A DNA stretch of 64,000 bases from JAOSJT01 sp035362335 (GTDB lineage Bacteria; Bacteroidota; Ignavibacteria; SZUA-365): contig DAOSDL010000005.1 in assembly GCA_035362335.1 (NCBI GenBank), positions 62,001 to 126,000 of the forward strand. Reading direction: 5' to 3'. Shown here in pieces: positions 16,714-25,345 of this stretch (position 1 is the first letter of the stretch; each line of letters begins with the position of its first letter). A model generated the notes under the pieces. The model did no database searches. It was not told where the DNA came from and worked only from the letters and a program-made list of their open reading frames with translations. Made by a program: the position numbers and the translations under genes.

Positions 16714-17688
16714 GTGCAGCATCAGACAGACGAAATCCGCGCCGACGCCAGTGTCGATGAGGCCATCGACATTTCGGTGGTGGTGCCCTCGTACAACGAG
16801 AAAGAATCCCTCCCGGAACTATCCGAGCGTCTCCGCGTCGCTCTCGACGCCGCCGCGCGGCAGTGGGAGGTGTGGCTGATCGACGACGGCAGCAACGACG
16901 GATCGGACGCGGCCATGCGCGCGCTGCATGCCAGCGATCCACGGTTCAAGGTCATCCGCTTCCGCCGCAACTACGGCAAGTCCGCAGCGCTCGCGCTGGG
17001 CTTCAAGCATGCGCGCGGTCGCGTGGTGATCACGATGGACGCCGATTTGCAGGACGATCCTGCCGAAATTCCCAATCTCATCGCCAAACTCGATCAGGGC
17101 TACGACATGGTGTCGGGGTGGAAAAAGAAACGCCACGATCCTTTGTCGAAAACCCTGCCGTCGCGCTTTTTCAATTTTGTGACGGGAAAAATGTCGGGCA
17201 TCGACATTCACGATTTCAACTGCGGCTTGAAGGGCTATCGCAGCGACGTGGTGAAATCGGTGCGCATCTACGGTGAAATGCATCGCTACATTCCTGTGCT
17301 GGCGAAGATGGCGGGATTCACCGTGGCCGAGATTCCCGTGCAACATCACGCGCGCAAATACGGCAAAACGAAATTCGGACTCAGCCGATTTTTCAAGGGC
17401 TTTCTCGATCTGATGACGGTGATGTTCACCTCGCGCTACACGCAGCGGCCTCTGCATGTGTTCGGCACCATCGGCAGTCTGATGTTCGGCCTGGGATTGC
17501 TGATCAATCTCTGGCTCACCATCGAATGGCTGATGGGGCATCCGGTGAGCAACCGTCCCATGCTGCTGCTGGGTATTTTACTCATGCTGCTGGGTATTCA
17601 ATTGATTTCCACCGGACTCATCGCGGAGATGATCGCCAAAAACGATACCGACGAGTCCGATTACAGTATTCGCGATTTTCTTTCATAG
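16714..17688 (+). CDS. Family 2 glycosyltransferase (dolichol-phosphate-mannose-synthase/GtrB-like)
   Basis: A 324-residue membrane enzyme that probably transfers a sugar from a nucleotide donor to a polyprenyl phosphate. The GT-A domain shows ISVVVPSYNEKESLPEL near residue 24, LIDDGSNDGSDA near 54 and MDADLQDDPAEI near 109 (the metal-binding DxD). The C-terminus has two transmembrane helices (250-275 and 283-305) and ends with NDTDESDYSIRDFL, typical of GtrB/ArnC-type proteins. The start is GTG 16714, with GAGGA 11 bases upstream. It opens an operon of four glycosyltransferases, with GT9 19 bases downstream. The product glycan is unknown. Confidence 0.88.
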   Translation: MQHQTDEIRADASVDEAIDISVVVPSYNEKESLPELSERLRVALDAAARQWEVWLIDDGSNDGSDAAMRALHASDPRFKVIRFRRNYGKSAALALGFKHARGRVVITMDADLQDDPAEIPNLIAKLDQGYDMVSGWKKKRHDPLSKTLPSRFFNFVTGKMSGIDIHDFNCGLKGYRSDVVKSVRIYGEMHRYIPVLAKMAGFTVAEIPVQHHARKYGKTKFGLSRFFKGFLDLMTVMFTSRYTQRPLHVFGTIGSLMFGLGLLINLWLTIEWLMGHPVSNRPMLLLGILLMLLGIQLISTGLIAEMIAKNDTDESDYSIRDFLS

Positions 17689-17706
17689 CACGCAGACCAC
17701 ACCGCC

Positions 17707-18831
17707 ATGACGGACCCGATCGTATTCAAGGAGGATTGCCGCCATTTTCGCGGTGACATTCCCTGCCGCCCGCATAAACGCGAAGGTGTGCATTGCGCGG
17801 ATTGCGCGCATTACGCTCCCACCGACCGCAACATTCTCATCATCAAGCTGGGCGCCATTGGCGACGTGATACGCACCACGCCGTTGTTGCGGCGTCTACG
17901 AGCCGAGTATCCCGGCGGACGCATCTGGTGGCTGACGCTCACGCCCGAGGTGCTGCCGGAGGATGTGGACTACAAGCTGCGCTTCGACATGGCGGGCGTG
18001 ATCTCGCTGCTTGCAGTGCGCTTCGATATCGCCATCAATCTCGACAAGGATCGCGAGGCCTGCGCACTCATGGACAGGCTGGTGGCCGGTGTGAAGAAGG
18101 GCTTCACCCTGCGCAACGGCATCTGCGCGCCCATCGACGCCGATGCGAAGCACAAATTCCTCACCGGCATTTTCGACGACCTGAACAAGGCCAACACCAA
18201 GCACTACGTCGAAGAGATGTTCGAGGTGTGCGGCTACGACTGGCGTGGCGAGGAATACATGTTGAGCGTGGGTGAGGTGTTCGATCTGGACGCGGCGGCG
18301 CGCGCGCAGGACTACGATCTCGATCCCGCGCAACCCGTGATCGGGCTCAACACCGGCTGCGGTGGACGTTGGACCAGCCGTCTCTGGCCCGACCGCTATT
18401 GGGTGGAACTTGCGGCGGCATTGAAGGAGGCGGGCATGCAGCCGTTTTTTCTCGGCGGCGAGCAGGAGCATGAGAAAAACGAGCGACTCGCAGCCGCTAC
18501 AGGAGGCCTGTACGTCGGGCATTATTCGCTGCAGCGCTTCATCGCGCTGATGAACCGCTGCGATGTGATCGTGAGCGCCGTGACCATGGCCATGCACCTC
18601 GCCATCGGTCTGCGCAAACCGTTGGTGCTGTTCAACAACATTTTCAACAGCAGGGAATTCGAGCTGTACGGTCGAGGCGAGATTCTCGAGCCCTCCAAGC
18701 CCTGCACCTGCTTCTTCATGCCCACGTGTACCAACGAGCAGTACCGTTGCATGGAACACCTCGAGGTCGAGCGCGTGTTCGCCGCGGTGCAGCGCTGGGC
18801 ATTGCGTCGCGGGGACGACGGCGCGCAATGA
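17707..18831 (+). CDS. Family 9 glycosyltransferase (heptosyltransferase-like) with N-terminal cysteine cluster
   Basis: A 374-residue GT-B enzyme related to ADP-heptose:LPS heptosyltransferases, which build the inner core of lipopolysaccharide. The core begins at NILIIKLGAIGDVIRTTPLL near residue 42 and has the C-terminal donor site GLNTGCGGRWTSRLWP near 215 and SAVTMAMHLAIGLRKPLVLF near 290. Before the core, residues 1-38 contain four Cys spaced Cys-x8-Cys-x8-Cys-x2-Cys with two His, and the C-terminus has CTCFFMPTCTNEQYRC, so metal or cluster binding is possible. The stop overlaps the next start (ATGA at 18828). The sugar donor cannot be assigned. Confidence 0.85.
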   Translation: MTDPIVFKEDCRHFRGDIPCRPHKREGVHCADCAHYAPTDRNILIIKLGAIGDVIRTTPLLRRLRAEYPGGRIWWLTLTPEVLPEDVDYKLRFDMAGVISLLAVRFDIAINLDKDREACALMDRLVAGVKKGFTLRNGICAPIDADAKHKFLTGIFDDLNKANTKHYVEEMFEVCGYDWRGEEYMLSVGEVFDLDAAARAQDYDLDPAQPVIGLNTGCGGRWTSRLWPDRYWVELAAALKEAGMQPFFLGGEQEHEKNERLAAATGGLYVGHYSLQRFIALMNRCDVIVSAVTMAMHLAIGLRKPLVLFNNIFNSREFELYGRGEILEPSKPCTCFFMPTCTNEQYRCMEHLEVERVFAAVQRWALRRGDDGAQ

Positions 18832-19991
18832 GAATCGTCCTCATCGGCACGGCGTATCCGTTGCGCGGCGGCATCGCGCATTATGTCGGATTGCTGTGGA
18901 AGTATCTGTCGCGGCGGCATGACGTACGCATCGTCACCTTTTCGCGGCAATACCCGAAGTTGCTCTTCCCCGGCAAGTCGCAGGAGGAAAGCGGCGATGC
19001 GGGCATTCCTGTGGAAAGTGTGCAGTGGATTGACAGCATCAATCCCTTCACCTGGATTCGCACGGGATTGCGCATACGCGCGATGAAGGCGGATTTATTG
19101 CTGTTCAAATTCTGGATGCCCTTTTTCGCGCCGAGTTACGGCGTGATATCCATGATCGCGCGCTGGGGCGGACGAACGAAGACGATGTTCATCTGCGACA
19201 ATGTCATACCGCATGAGAGGCGACCGGGCGACAAGCTGCTCACGCGTTTCGCTTTTCGATTCGTGGATTATTACGTGGTGCAATCGCGTGCAGTGGAGCG
19301 CGATCTGAAATCCTGGGCGCGCGATCCGGTGTACGCGTATCTGCCGCATCCCGTGTATGAGATTTTCGGCGAGGAAGAGGAGCGTGCGCAGGCGCGTCGA
19401 CGTCTCGCGGCGCTGCATGCCGAAGTGTCGCTGGGTGACGATGAAAAGGTTCTCTTGTTTTTCGGCTACATTCGGGACTACAAGGGGCTGGATGTGTTGC
19501 TCGACGCGATGCCGCACATTTTGGCGAAAGAACAGGTAACGCTGCTCGTGGTCGGTGAATTTTACAACAATGAGCGGCAATACCGCGAGCAGATCGAGCG
19601 ATTGGGCATAGCTGCGCGGGTGCGAGTGCATTCGGCGTACGTGCCGAACGAGGAGGTCGCGCCATTTTTCTCGGCCAGCGATGTGCTGGTGCTGCCGTAC
19701 AAATCGGCCACGCAGAGCGGCATCATCCAGATCGCCTACAATTTTCACCGGCCGGTGATTGCCACGGACGTGGGCGGGCTGGGCGAGGTGATAGTGGACG
19801 GCAAGACCGGCTATCTCGCGCCGGCCGGGCAACCCGAAGCCATTGCGGACGCGGTGCTGCGCTTCTACGGCGAGCGGCGTTTCGACAGCTTCCGCGAGGG
19901 AGTGATCGAAGAGAAGAAGAAGTACTCGTGGGAGTACATGGCACAGGGTATAGAAGCATTGTACGAACAACGCGGAAACGAGCGGAGCTGA
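18828..19991 (+). CDS. Family 4 glycosyltransferase
   Basis: A 387-residue GT-B enzyme that retains anomeric configuration. ATG 18828 (MRIVLIGTAYPLRGGIAHYV) overlaps the GT9 stop by four bases and matches the family start; an open frame to 18726 lies inside GT9 and is ignored. The acceptor loop PLRGGIAHY is near residue 9, the C-terminal donor domain begins at VLLFFGYIRDYKGLDVLLDA near 207, and the E-x7-E region reads FSASDVLVLPYKSATQSGIIQIAY near 282, followed by ATDVGGLGEVI. Its tight coupling to GT9 suggests successive sugar additions on one glycan. The next gene starts 3 bases after the stop. Confidence 0.88.
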   Translation: MRIVLIGTAYPLRGGIAHYVGLLWKYLSRRHDVRIVTFSRQYPKLLFPGKSQEESGDAGIPVESVQWIDSINPFTWIRTGLRIRAMKADLLLFKFWMPFFAPSYGVISMIARWGGRTKTMFICDNVIPHERRPGDKLLTRFAFRFVDYYVVQSRAVERDLKSWARDPVYAYLPHPVYEIFGEEEERAQARRRLAALHAEVSLGDDEKVLLFFGYIRDYKGLDVLLDAMPHILAKEQVTLLVVGEFYNNERQYREQIERLGIAARVRVHSAYVPNEEVAPFFSASDVLVLPYKSATQSGIIQIAYNFHRPVIATDVGGLGEVIVDGKTGYLAPAGQPEAIADAVLRFYGERRFDSFREGVIEEKKKYSWEYMAQGIEALYEQRGNERS

Positions 19992-19994
19992 AGC

Positions 19995-21689
19995 ATGGCC
20001 AAGGTTGCACAACGGAAAAAATCCACCCCGTCGCGCCGTGACGGCGAGACCGCATTGTCCAGCTTCGATCTGGATGTGTTTCTCGACAAATACATCTGGC
20101 TGCTGGTACCGGTGCTGGTGCTCGTGTATTATTGGTTCAGCACCGGATCCACGGGATTTTACCAGGATGACGAGATCGGCCATTACCGCAACATCCGGCA
20201 GTTCTGGGGCGATCCGTTCAGCATCATGGGCAATCAGCCGAAGCCCGGCTGGAAAATCCTGCTGGTGGTGCCGGGGCTGTTCGGTTTCACCGGTGTCGCG
20301 CTCGCGCATTGCCTCATCGCCGCGCTCACCGTGGTGATGACGTACAAGCTGGGCCGCGCGATGAAGTGGAAGAACAGTTCCGTAGCCGCGGTGTTGCTCG
20401 CTGTTCAGCCACTGTATCTGCAGCTCGCTTTCCGCAGTTACAGCGAAATCACCGCCGCGCTGTTCATTGTCCTTTCCACCTACTTCTATTATCGCGAGCG
20501 CTGGGTGCTGGCGGCACTCGCATCGTCGTATGTGTTTGCCATCCGTCAGGAATTCGCGTTGGTCAGCATCGGCCTGGGCGTGATTTTCCTGTTGCGCAAG
20601 CAGTGGATACCCTTTCTCGCACTGGCGTGGACGCCGCTGCTGCTCGCACTGATCGGTTGGGCAGCCACGGGAAACATGATGTGGTTGTTCGACGACATGC
20701 GGCGCATCGGCCTGGGCGTGGAAGTGCCGCACAAGCCCTTCTGGCATTACTTCGAAACCTACATTTTCATGGTGGGCCCCATCACGCTGACGCTGATGAT
20801 GGTGGGGTATTACAAGCTGCTGTTCCCCATCGATCGCATCAAGGAGAATTTGCAGCAACAGGGATTTCTCTTCTTCACGTTCACAGTAATGTTTGCCTGG
20901 TCGGTGATCTCGGCGTGGGATGTGCCGGACTTTGGCGCGAATCCCGGTCACTGGCGTTACCTGTTATCCATCGCACCCCTCACGGCGCTGTATGCGGCGA
21001 AGGGCCTGAATGACATGTTCGAACTGCGTTCGCGCGCAGCCGTGGGTGTGATACTCGCGGCGTTTGCAGTGATAGCCGTGGTATTTCTTTCGCGCGAGTC
21101 CAACGGACTGATTATGCTCGACACACCGCGCTACGATCACACCGCGTTCGTGATTGCGGTGTTGGCATTGTTCGGACTGTTCGCGTATGCGCGCATCATC
21201 AACGGGGGCATACTGGCGTCGCTGCTGCTGCTTGGCGGCATCGCGTATACGGGCTATGCCGAGAAACCGAGAACGCTCGATGCCGAAGCCGAGACGGTGA
21301 AGGTGGCGGCCGAGTGGTATGTGGCGCAACCGGAGGAATTCCGCTCCCGGCCGCTGTTCGGCAACCATGTGCTGTTTCGCTATTTCGCGGACATCGACAT
21401 CAACGACAAGAACCGCGACCGTGCGATGTTCATCGAAACCCTGCGCGACGCGCCCATCGGGTCGATTGTCGTATGGGACAGCCATTACGGTTTCAACCAA
21501 TTCGGTGGCGATGTGCCGATGAACTATTTCGATAACAATCCGGCATTCGCCCCGTTGCAGCAATTCATCGAGCCGAAGCGAACCTTCGGCATTCTCGTGT
21601 TTGAAAAAATCGGCGAAGTGACTTCAGCGCCGACGCAGTCCGCCACCCCCGACGGAGCCCCGCCCGCGTCCAACCCGCAGAGCCCATGA
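19995..21689 (+). CDS. Integral-membrane GT-C glycosyltransferase (GT39/ArnT/PMT-like)
   Basis: A 564-residue protein with 10-12 predicted membrane helices and a C-terminal extracytoplasmic part (about 425-564). The first outer loop after helix 1 has YQDDEIGHYRNIRQF near residue 56; this Asp-Asp-Glu is the catalytic acidic motif of GT-C enzymes that use polyprenyl-phosphate sugars. The GT2 enzyme at the head of the operon would make such a donor, so the two probably act in sequence. ATG 19995 comes three bases after the GT4 stop. The tail ends in a Pro/Ala/Ser-rich stretch. Acceptor unknown. Confidence 0.82.
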   Translation: MAKVAQRKKSTPSRRDGETALSSFDLDVFLDKYIWLLVPVLVLVYYWFSTGSTGFYQDDEIGHYRNIRQFWGDPFSIMGNQPKPGWKILLVVPGLFGFTGVALAHCLIAALTVVMTYKLGRAMKWKNSSVAAVLLAVQPLYLQLAFRSYSEITAALFIVLSTYFYYRERWVLAALASSYVFAIRQEFALVSIGLGVIFLLRKQWIPFLALAWTPLLLALIGWAATGNMMWLFDDMRRIGLGVEVPHKPFWHYFETYIFMVGPITLTLMMVGYYKLLFPIDRIKENLQQQGFLFFTFTVMFAWSVISAWDVPDFGANPGHWRYLLSIAPLTALYAAKGLNDMFELRSRAAVGVILAAFAVIAVVFLSRESNGLIMLDTPRYDHTAFVIAVLALFGLFAYARIINGGILASLLLLGGIAYTGYAEKPRTLDAEAETVKVAAEWYVAQPEEFRSRPLFGNHVLFRYFADIDINDKNRDRAMFIETLRDAPIGSIVVWDSHYGFNQFGGDVPMNYFDNNPAFAPLQQFIEPKRTFGILVFEKIGEVTSAPTQSATPDGAPPASNPQSP

Positions 21690-21728
21690 TTACTCATTGA
21701 TTTGCAAGGCCTTACGCTTTTCTTTTCA

Positions 21729-21759
21729 TTGATTTTCTCATGCGTGCTTCGTAGTTTTT
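21729..21759 (+). promoter_or_regulatory. Candidate promoter of the LysM lytic transglycosylase gene
   Basis: TTG (21729-21731), 20 bases, TAGTTTTT (21752-21759), seven of eight matches to TAnnTTTG. It lies 90 bases before the ATG at 21850. Confidence 0.4.
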
Positions 21760-21849
21760 CCTGATATCCGCATGGCTGTGACGTCGTAACGAGGCTTCAC
21801 GGCATTTGAGGCGGAGTATTGAGCCGTTCCTCCTTCGCATCGAGGTATT

Positions 21850-24800
21850 ATGACTGTACGAATCGCATCGCCACAGTCCCGGCAGCTTGTTCTCTTCGTG
21901 TTGGCGGTCGCGCTGTTCGCGGCCTGTTCATCGCAGAAGGAACTCAGCCGAGACGAAAGCGCATCCCCGCCTCCGGTTGCCACGTTGACTCCCGACACGC
22001 TGGCGCCCGCACCCACCGAACCCTTTCTCCCACGTCCCGACATCGATTTTGGCGACGATCCCATCGCGCCCGCTGTCGAGGCATCGGAGAAAGAGCCGCT
22101 GATGGACAGGGCGCGTTTGCACATCGTGCTCGCGAGCAAGGCCTTGGCGCAGCAGGATACGTTTACCACATTGCGGCAGTGCGCGTTGGCATCGGAGAAG
22201 CTGGACCGCGCCAGCTATCTTCCCGACATCGAAGCCGATCCCGTGTACACGGAGTTGCTGGCCAAGCTCACCGCGCTGTACAAGAGCTGCGAACCTGTGA
22301 TCGCCAACAGTGCTGTGGAGGTGCCGATGTCGGCCCTGCAGTTGTTGGCGGACGAGAGCGTCGAAGCGGACAGCATTGATTTAACGACGTTGCATTTCAA
22401 GGAGCCACGGCCCACGACCATTCCATTGCCATTGAATGTGGAGGTGGAAAAGAACATCGTGTATTTCACCACGAAGATGCGCAAGCATTTCGTGAAATGG
22501 TTCGAGCGTTCCGGTCGATACTTTCCTGTGATGGAGCCGATTCTCCGCGAAGAGGGCATGCCGCCGGAAATCATTTATCTGACCATGATAGAAAGCGGTG
22601 TCAATCCCATTGCGCGCTCCTGGGCCAAATGTGTCGGACTGTGGCAATTCCTGAAATCCACCGGTGAGATGTATGGACTGGAAGGGGACTATTTCACCGA
22701 TGACCGCTGCGATCCTGAGAAATCCACACGGGCAGCCGCGCGGCATCTACGTGACCTGTACAACACCTTCGGCGATTGGCATCTCGCGCTCGCGGCCTAC
22801 AACGCAGGTGCGGGACGCATCAGCCGCGCGATCAAGAAATCCGGTATCAAGAACCCTTCGTATTGGGACATCCGTCCGTTGCTGCCCGACGAAACGCAGA
22901 ACTACGTGCCGCGGTACATCGCCGTTTCCATCATCGCCCTCGATCCTCAGGAGTACGATCTCACCGATGTAATGCTGCACCGCCCCCTCGAGTACGATAC
23001 CGTGAGCGTGTTCGACACCTACCACCTGGAGGATCTCGCAAAATGTGTTGGTATCGGGATGGAGGAGTTGCAGGCTTACAATCCCATGCTGTTGCAGAGT
23101 ACCACGCCGCGCAAGCGTCACGTGCTCCGCATTCCGAAAGGCACACGCGGCATGTTCGACCTCTCCTTCGCTGAAGTCAAACCCTACGCCCCTCCGGTTG
23201 ATGCCACATCGGTGGAAATGGTGGTGTCGCAGCACAAGGTGAAGCGGGGTGAAACACTCTACAAGATTGCCAAAAAGTACAAGGTGACTGTCGGTCAAAT
23301 TGTTAAGGCGAACAACATGGCCAGCGCCCGATCCCTCAAGGTGGGTGAGGTGCTAGCGGTGCCGCACAAGGAAGCGGTGACGCGCAGCACGCATGCCGTG
23401 GCGATAGACAATCTCAGTGCGCCGCGCAACGAGCGCGATCCGCTCAAGCGCACGGAGGGACGCACGCGCGTAAATTTGCAGGTGGAACCGGGAATGACGC
23501 TCGGCGGCATTGCGCAGTATTACGGAGTGACCGTACATGATTTGATACGCTGGAACAACATGGCTCCTGACCAACGTCTCCTCGCTGGCAGCACGCTGGC
23601 CGTGTGGGTGCGCGGGCCTCGCAGCGACACAACCATCGGGCCTTCGTTGGCGACGGCCTCGCCCGAGACGCCCCCGCCCGCCGCCCCTGTGGCGAATGTG
23701 GCGACGACGTCGGTGACAGCGAATGATCGAGAGTTACCGGCGACTTCCGCTCGCGCCACAGCAGCTCCCACTGTCGAGACGCACAAGGTTCGCAGGGGAG
23801 AATCCCTGGCGAGTATCGCCCAGACCTTCGACGTCACGATACAGAATCTCATGGAGTGGAATGGTCTGAAATCCGCTCGTGTGAAGACGGGGAAAACCTT
23901 GCGTGTGCGCCCGGCGGAAAACGTAGTGACACAGCAGGAAAACGCTGCGAGGAAGGAAACCGTCGCGACAAAGCAGGAAGTGCGTCCCGCGAATAGGGAA
24001 GTGACAGCCCCGATGCGGGAGGAGTCGACGCCTCGCCAGGGCAAGGATTCCATGCATGTGGTGCTCAAAGGCGAGACCCTGTATCGTATCGCCACGATGC
24101 ATAACATTGCGGTGGACGATCTCAAGCGCTGGAACGGCTTGAAGGACGAGTCGATTCAGAGCGGCCAATCCCTTTTTCTCTACGATCCCAAGCTCGCCTC
24201 CAGCACACGCAAACCCGGACCTCCGACATCGGCGGAGAAAGCCTCGGTGACTTCAGCGCGTCCGGCAGCGACCGTGGAGACTGTCCCTGCAAAAACCTCC
24301 GTGGTCACCACTCCCGTGAAGAGTACGCAAGTACAAGCGCAGAACGTGGCGGTTGTGGGAGAGCGCGTTGCAAGCACAGAGACCGAGGTGAAAAATGAGG
24401 TCGCACCGTTACCGGTCGGCTCCTACACCGTCAAGCCGGGCGACAATCTCTACAGCATCGCGCGTGCGACGGGAGTGGCGGTCAAGGACTTGCGCACGTG
24501 GAACGCGCTGTCAGGCGACAATCTGCGTCCCGGACAGGTGCTGCAACTGCGTGGCGCACCGGGCGAGAAACCCTCGGCAATGGCTGCCGCTCCGGCCACT
24601 TCCGTGCAGCAACGCGAAGGAGGCAAGGACGGACGCAGCGTGACACATATCGTGCAGCGCGGCGACAACCTCAACAGTATCGCACGTGAATACGGTGTGA
24701 CTGTTTCGGCACTGCGCGAAGAGAACAAGATCAAGGGCAACAACATCGTGATTGGTCAGGAGTTGATCATACGCAATCCCGGTCGCGATCCAAAAGGCGC

Positions 24801-25221
24801 CTCGATGAACGACACACCGCAACGTGGCGCAAACAAGGAAAGCGGAAACACCTCGCGCAATCCCGTGAAACCCGTCGCCACGCCGCCCACGACGAACACG
24901 CCTGCCGTGAGCACGCCGACGCCAGCGGCCACGACGCCAGCGGCCACGACGCCAGCGGCCCCGACGCCAGCGGCCACGTCGCCTGCGAAGGTGCCCAATG
25001 CGCCGAACGTGCAAGCATCGTCGAATCCCGCAGCGGGCGCGACACAGCGCGACGCAACCCCGGCAGCTATGGTCACCCGCGTTCACGTGGTGGAGCGCGG
25101 TGAAACGATGTACAGCATTGCGAAGAAGTATGATGTGAGCGTGGAGGATTTGCGCTCGTGGAATCCTGTGCGACGTTTTCTGCGCACCGGTGACACGCTG
25201 ATATACAAGACCACGCAATAA
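21850..25221 (+). CDS. MltD-like lytic transglycosylase lipoprotein with seven LysM domains
   Basis: Cleaves peptidoglycan glycan strands. The 1123 residues start with a lipoprotein signal (hydrophobic LVLFVLAVALFAAC, acylated Cys26). The SLT domain has its catalytic Glu in MIESGVNPIARSWAKCVGLWQF near residue 247 and AAYNAGAGRISRAI near 315. I count seven LysM domains, near 460, 541, 644, 735, 857, 931 and 1077, each with a (R/K)GE-(S/T)L-x2-IA core and a W-N or N-N turn; typical MltD has two or three. Linkers are Thr/Pro/Ala-rich, and one holds a 15-base DNA repeat (24919-24975). ATG 21850 follows GAGG. The last LysM is flush with the C-terminus. The LCP gene downstream also points to wall assembly. 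Confidence 0.92.
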   Translation: MTVRIASPQSRQLVLFVLAVALFAACSSQKELSRDESASPPPVATLTPDTLAPAPTEPFLPRPDIDFGDDPIAPAVEASEKEPLMDRARLHIVLASKALAQQDTFTTLRQCALASEKLDRASYLPDIEADPVYTELLAKLTALYKSCEPVIANSAVEVPMSALQLLADESVEADSIDLTTLHFKEPRPTTIPLPLNVEVEKNIVYFTTKMRKHFVKWFERSGRYFPVMEPILREEGMPPEIIYLTMIESGVNPIARSWAKCVGLWQFLKSTGEMYGLEGDYFTDDRCDPEKSTRAAARHLRDLYNTFGDWHLALAAYNAGAGRISRAIKKSGIKNPSYWDIRPLLPDETQNYVPRYIAVSIIALDPQEYDLTDVMLHRPLEYDTVSVFDTYHLEDLAKCVGIGMEELQAYNPMLLQSTTPRKRHVLRIPKGTRGMFDLSFAEVKPYAPPVDATSVEMVVSQHKVKRGETLYKIAKKYKVTVGQIVKANNMASARSLKVGEVLAVPHKEAVTRSTHAVAIDNLSAPRNERDPLKRTEGRTRVNLQVEPGMTLGGIAQYYGVTVHDLIRWNNMAPDQRLLAGSTLAVWVRGPRSDTTIGPSLATASPETPPPAAPVANVATTSVTANDRELPATSARATAAPTVETHKVRRGESLASIAQTFDVTIQNLMEWNGLKSARVKTGKTLRVRPAENVVTQQENAARKETVATKQEVRPANREVTAPMREESTPRQGKDSMHVVLKGETLYRIATMHNIAVDDLKRWNGLKDESIQSGQSLFLYDPKLASSTRKPGPPTSAEKASVTSARPAATVETVPAKTSVVTTPVKSTQVQAQNVAVVGERVASTETEVKNEVAPLPVGSYTVKPGDNLYSIARATGVAVKDLRTWNALSGDNLRPGQVLQLRGAPGEKPSAMAAAPATSVQQREGGKDGRSVTHIVQRGDNLNSIAREYGVTVSALREENKIKGNNIVIGQELIIRNPGRDPKGASMNDTPQRGANKESGNTSRNPVKPVATPPTTNTPAVSTPTPAATTPAATTPAAPTPAATSPAKVPNAPNVQASSNPAAGATQRDATPAAMVTRVHVVERGETMYSIAKKYDVSVEDLRSWNPVRRFLRTGDTLIYKTTQ
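24919..24975 (+). repeat. 15-bp tandem micro-repeat inside the LysM gene
   Basis: Four copies of ACGCCAGCGGCC start at 24919, 24934, 24949 and 24964, joined by ACG, ACG and CCG. They encode Thr-Pro-Ala-Ala-(Thr/Pro) in the linker before the last LysM domain. Copy number may vary without shifting the frame. Confidence 0.8.
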
Positions 25222-25345
25222 GCGGGGTGGGCGGGATGCCCGCTACTGCCCTGGACGCGTCCGGGTGATGCGCGTTGCACACTCGCGTCGACCGCACATG
25301 GTTGCGCTTAGTCGATGCACGGTCTACGGCCCCGGTCTGAATGTC

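Noticed and set aside
19095..20951. 618-codon minus-strand open frame opposite GT4 and GT-C genes
   Set aside because: It spans two real genes and has no protein family features.
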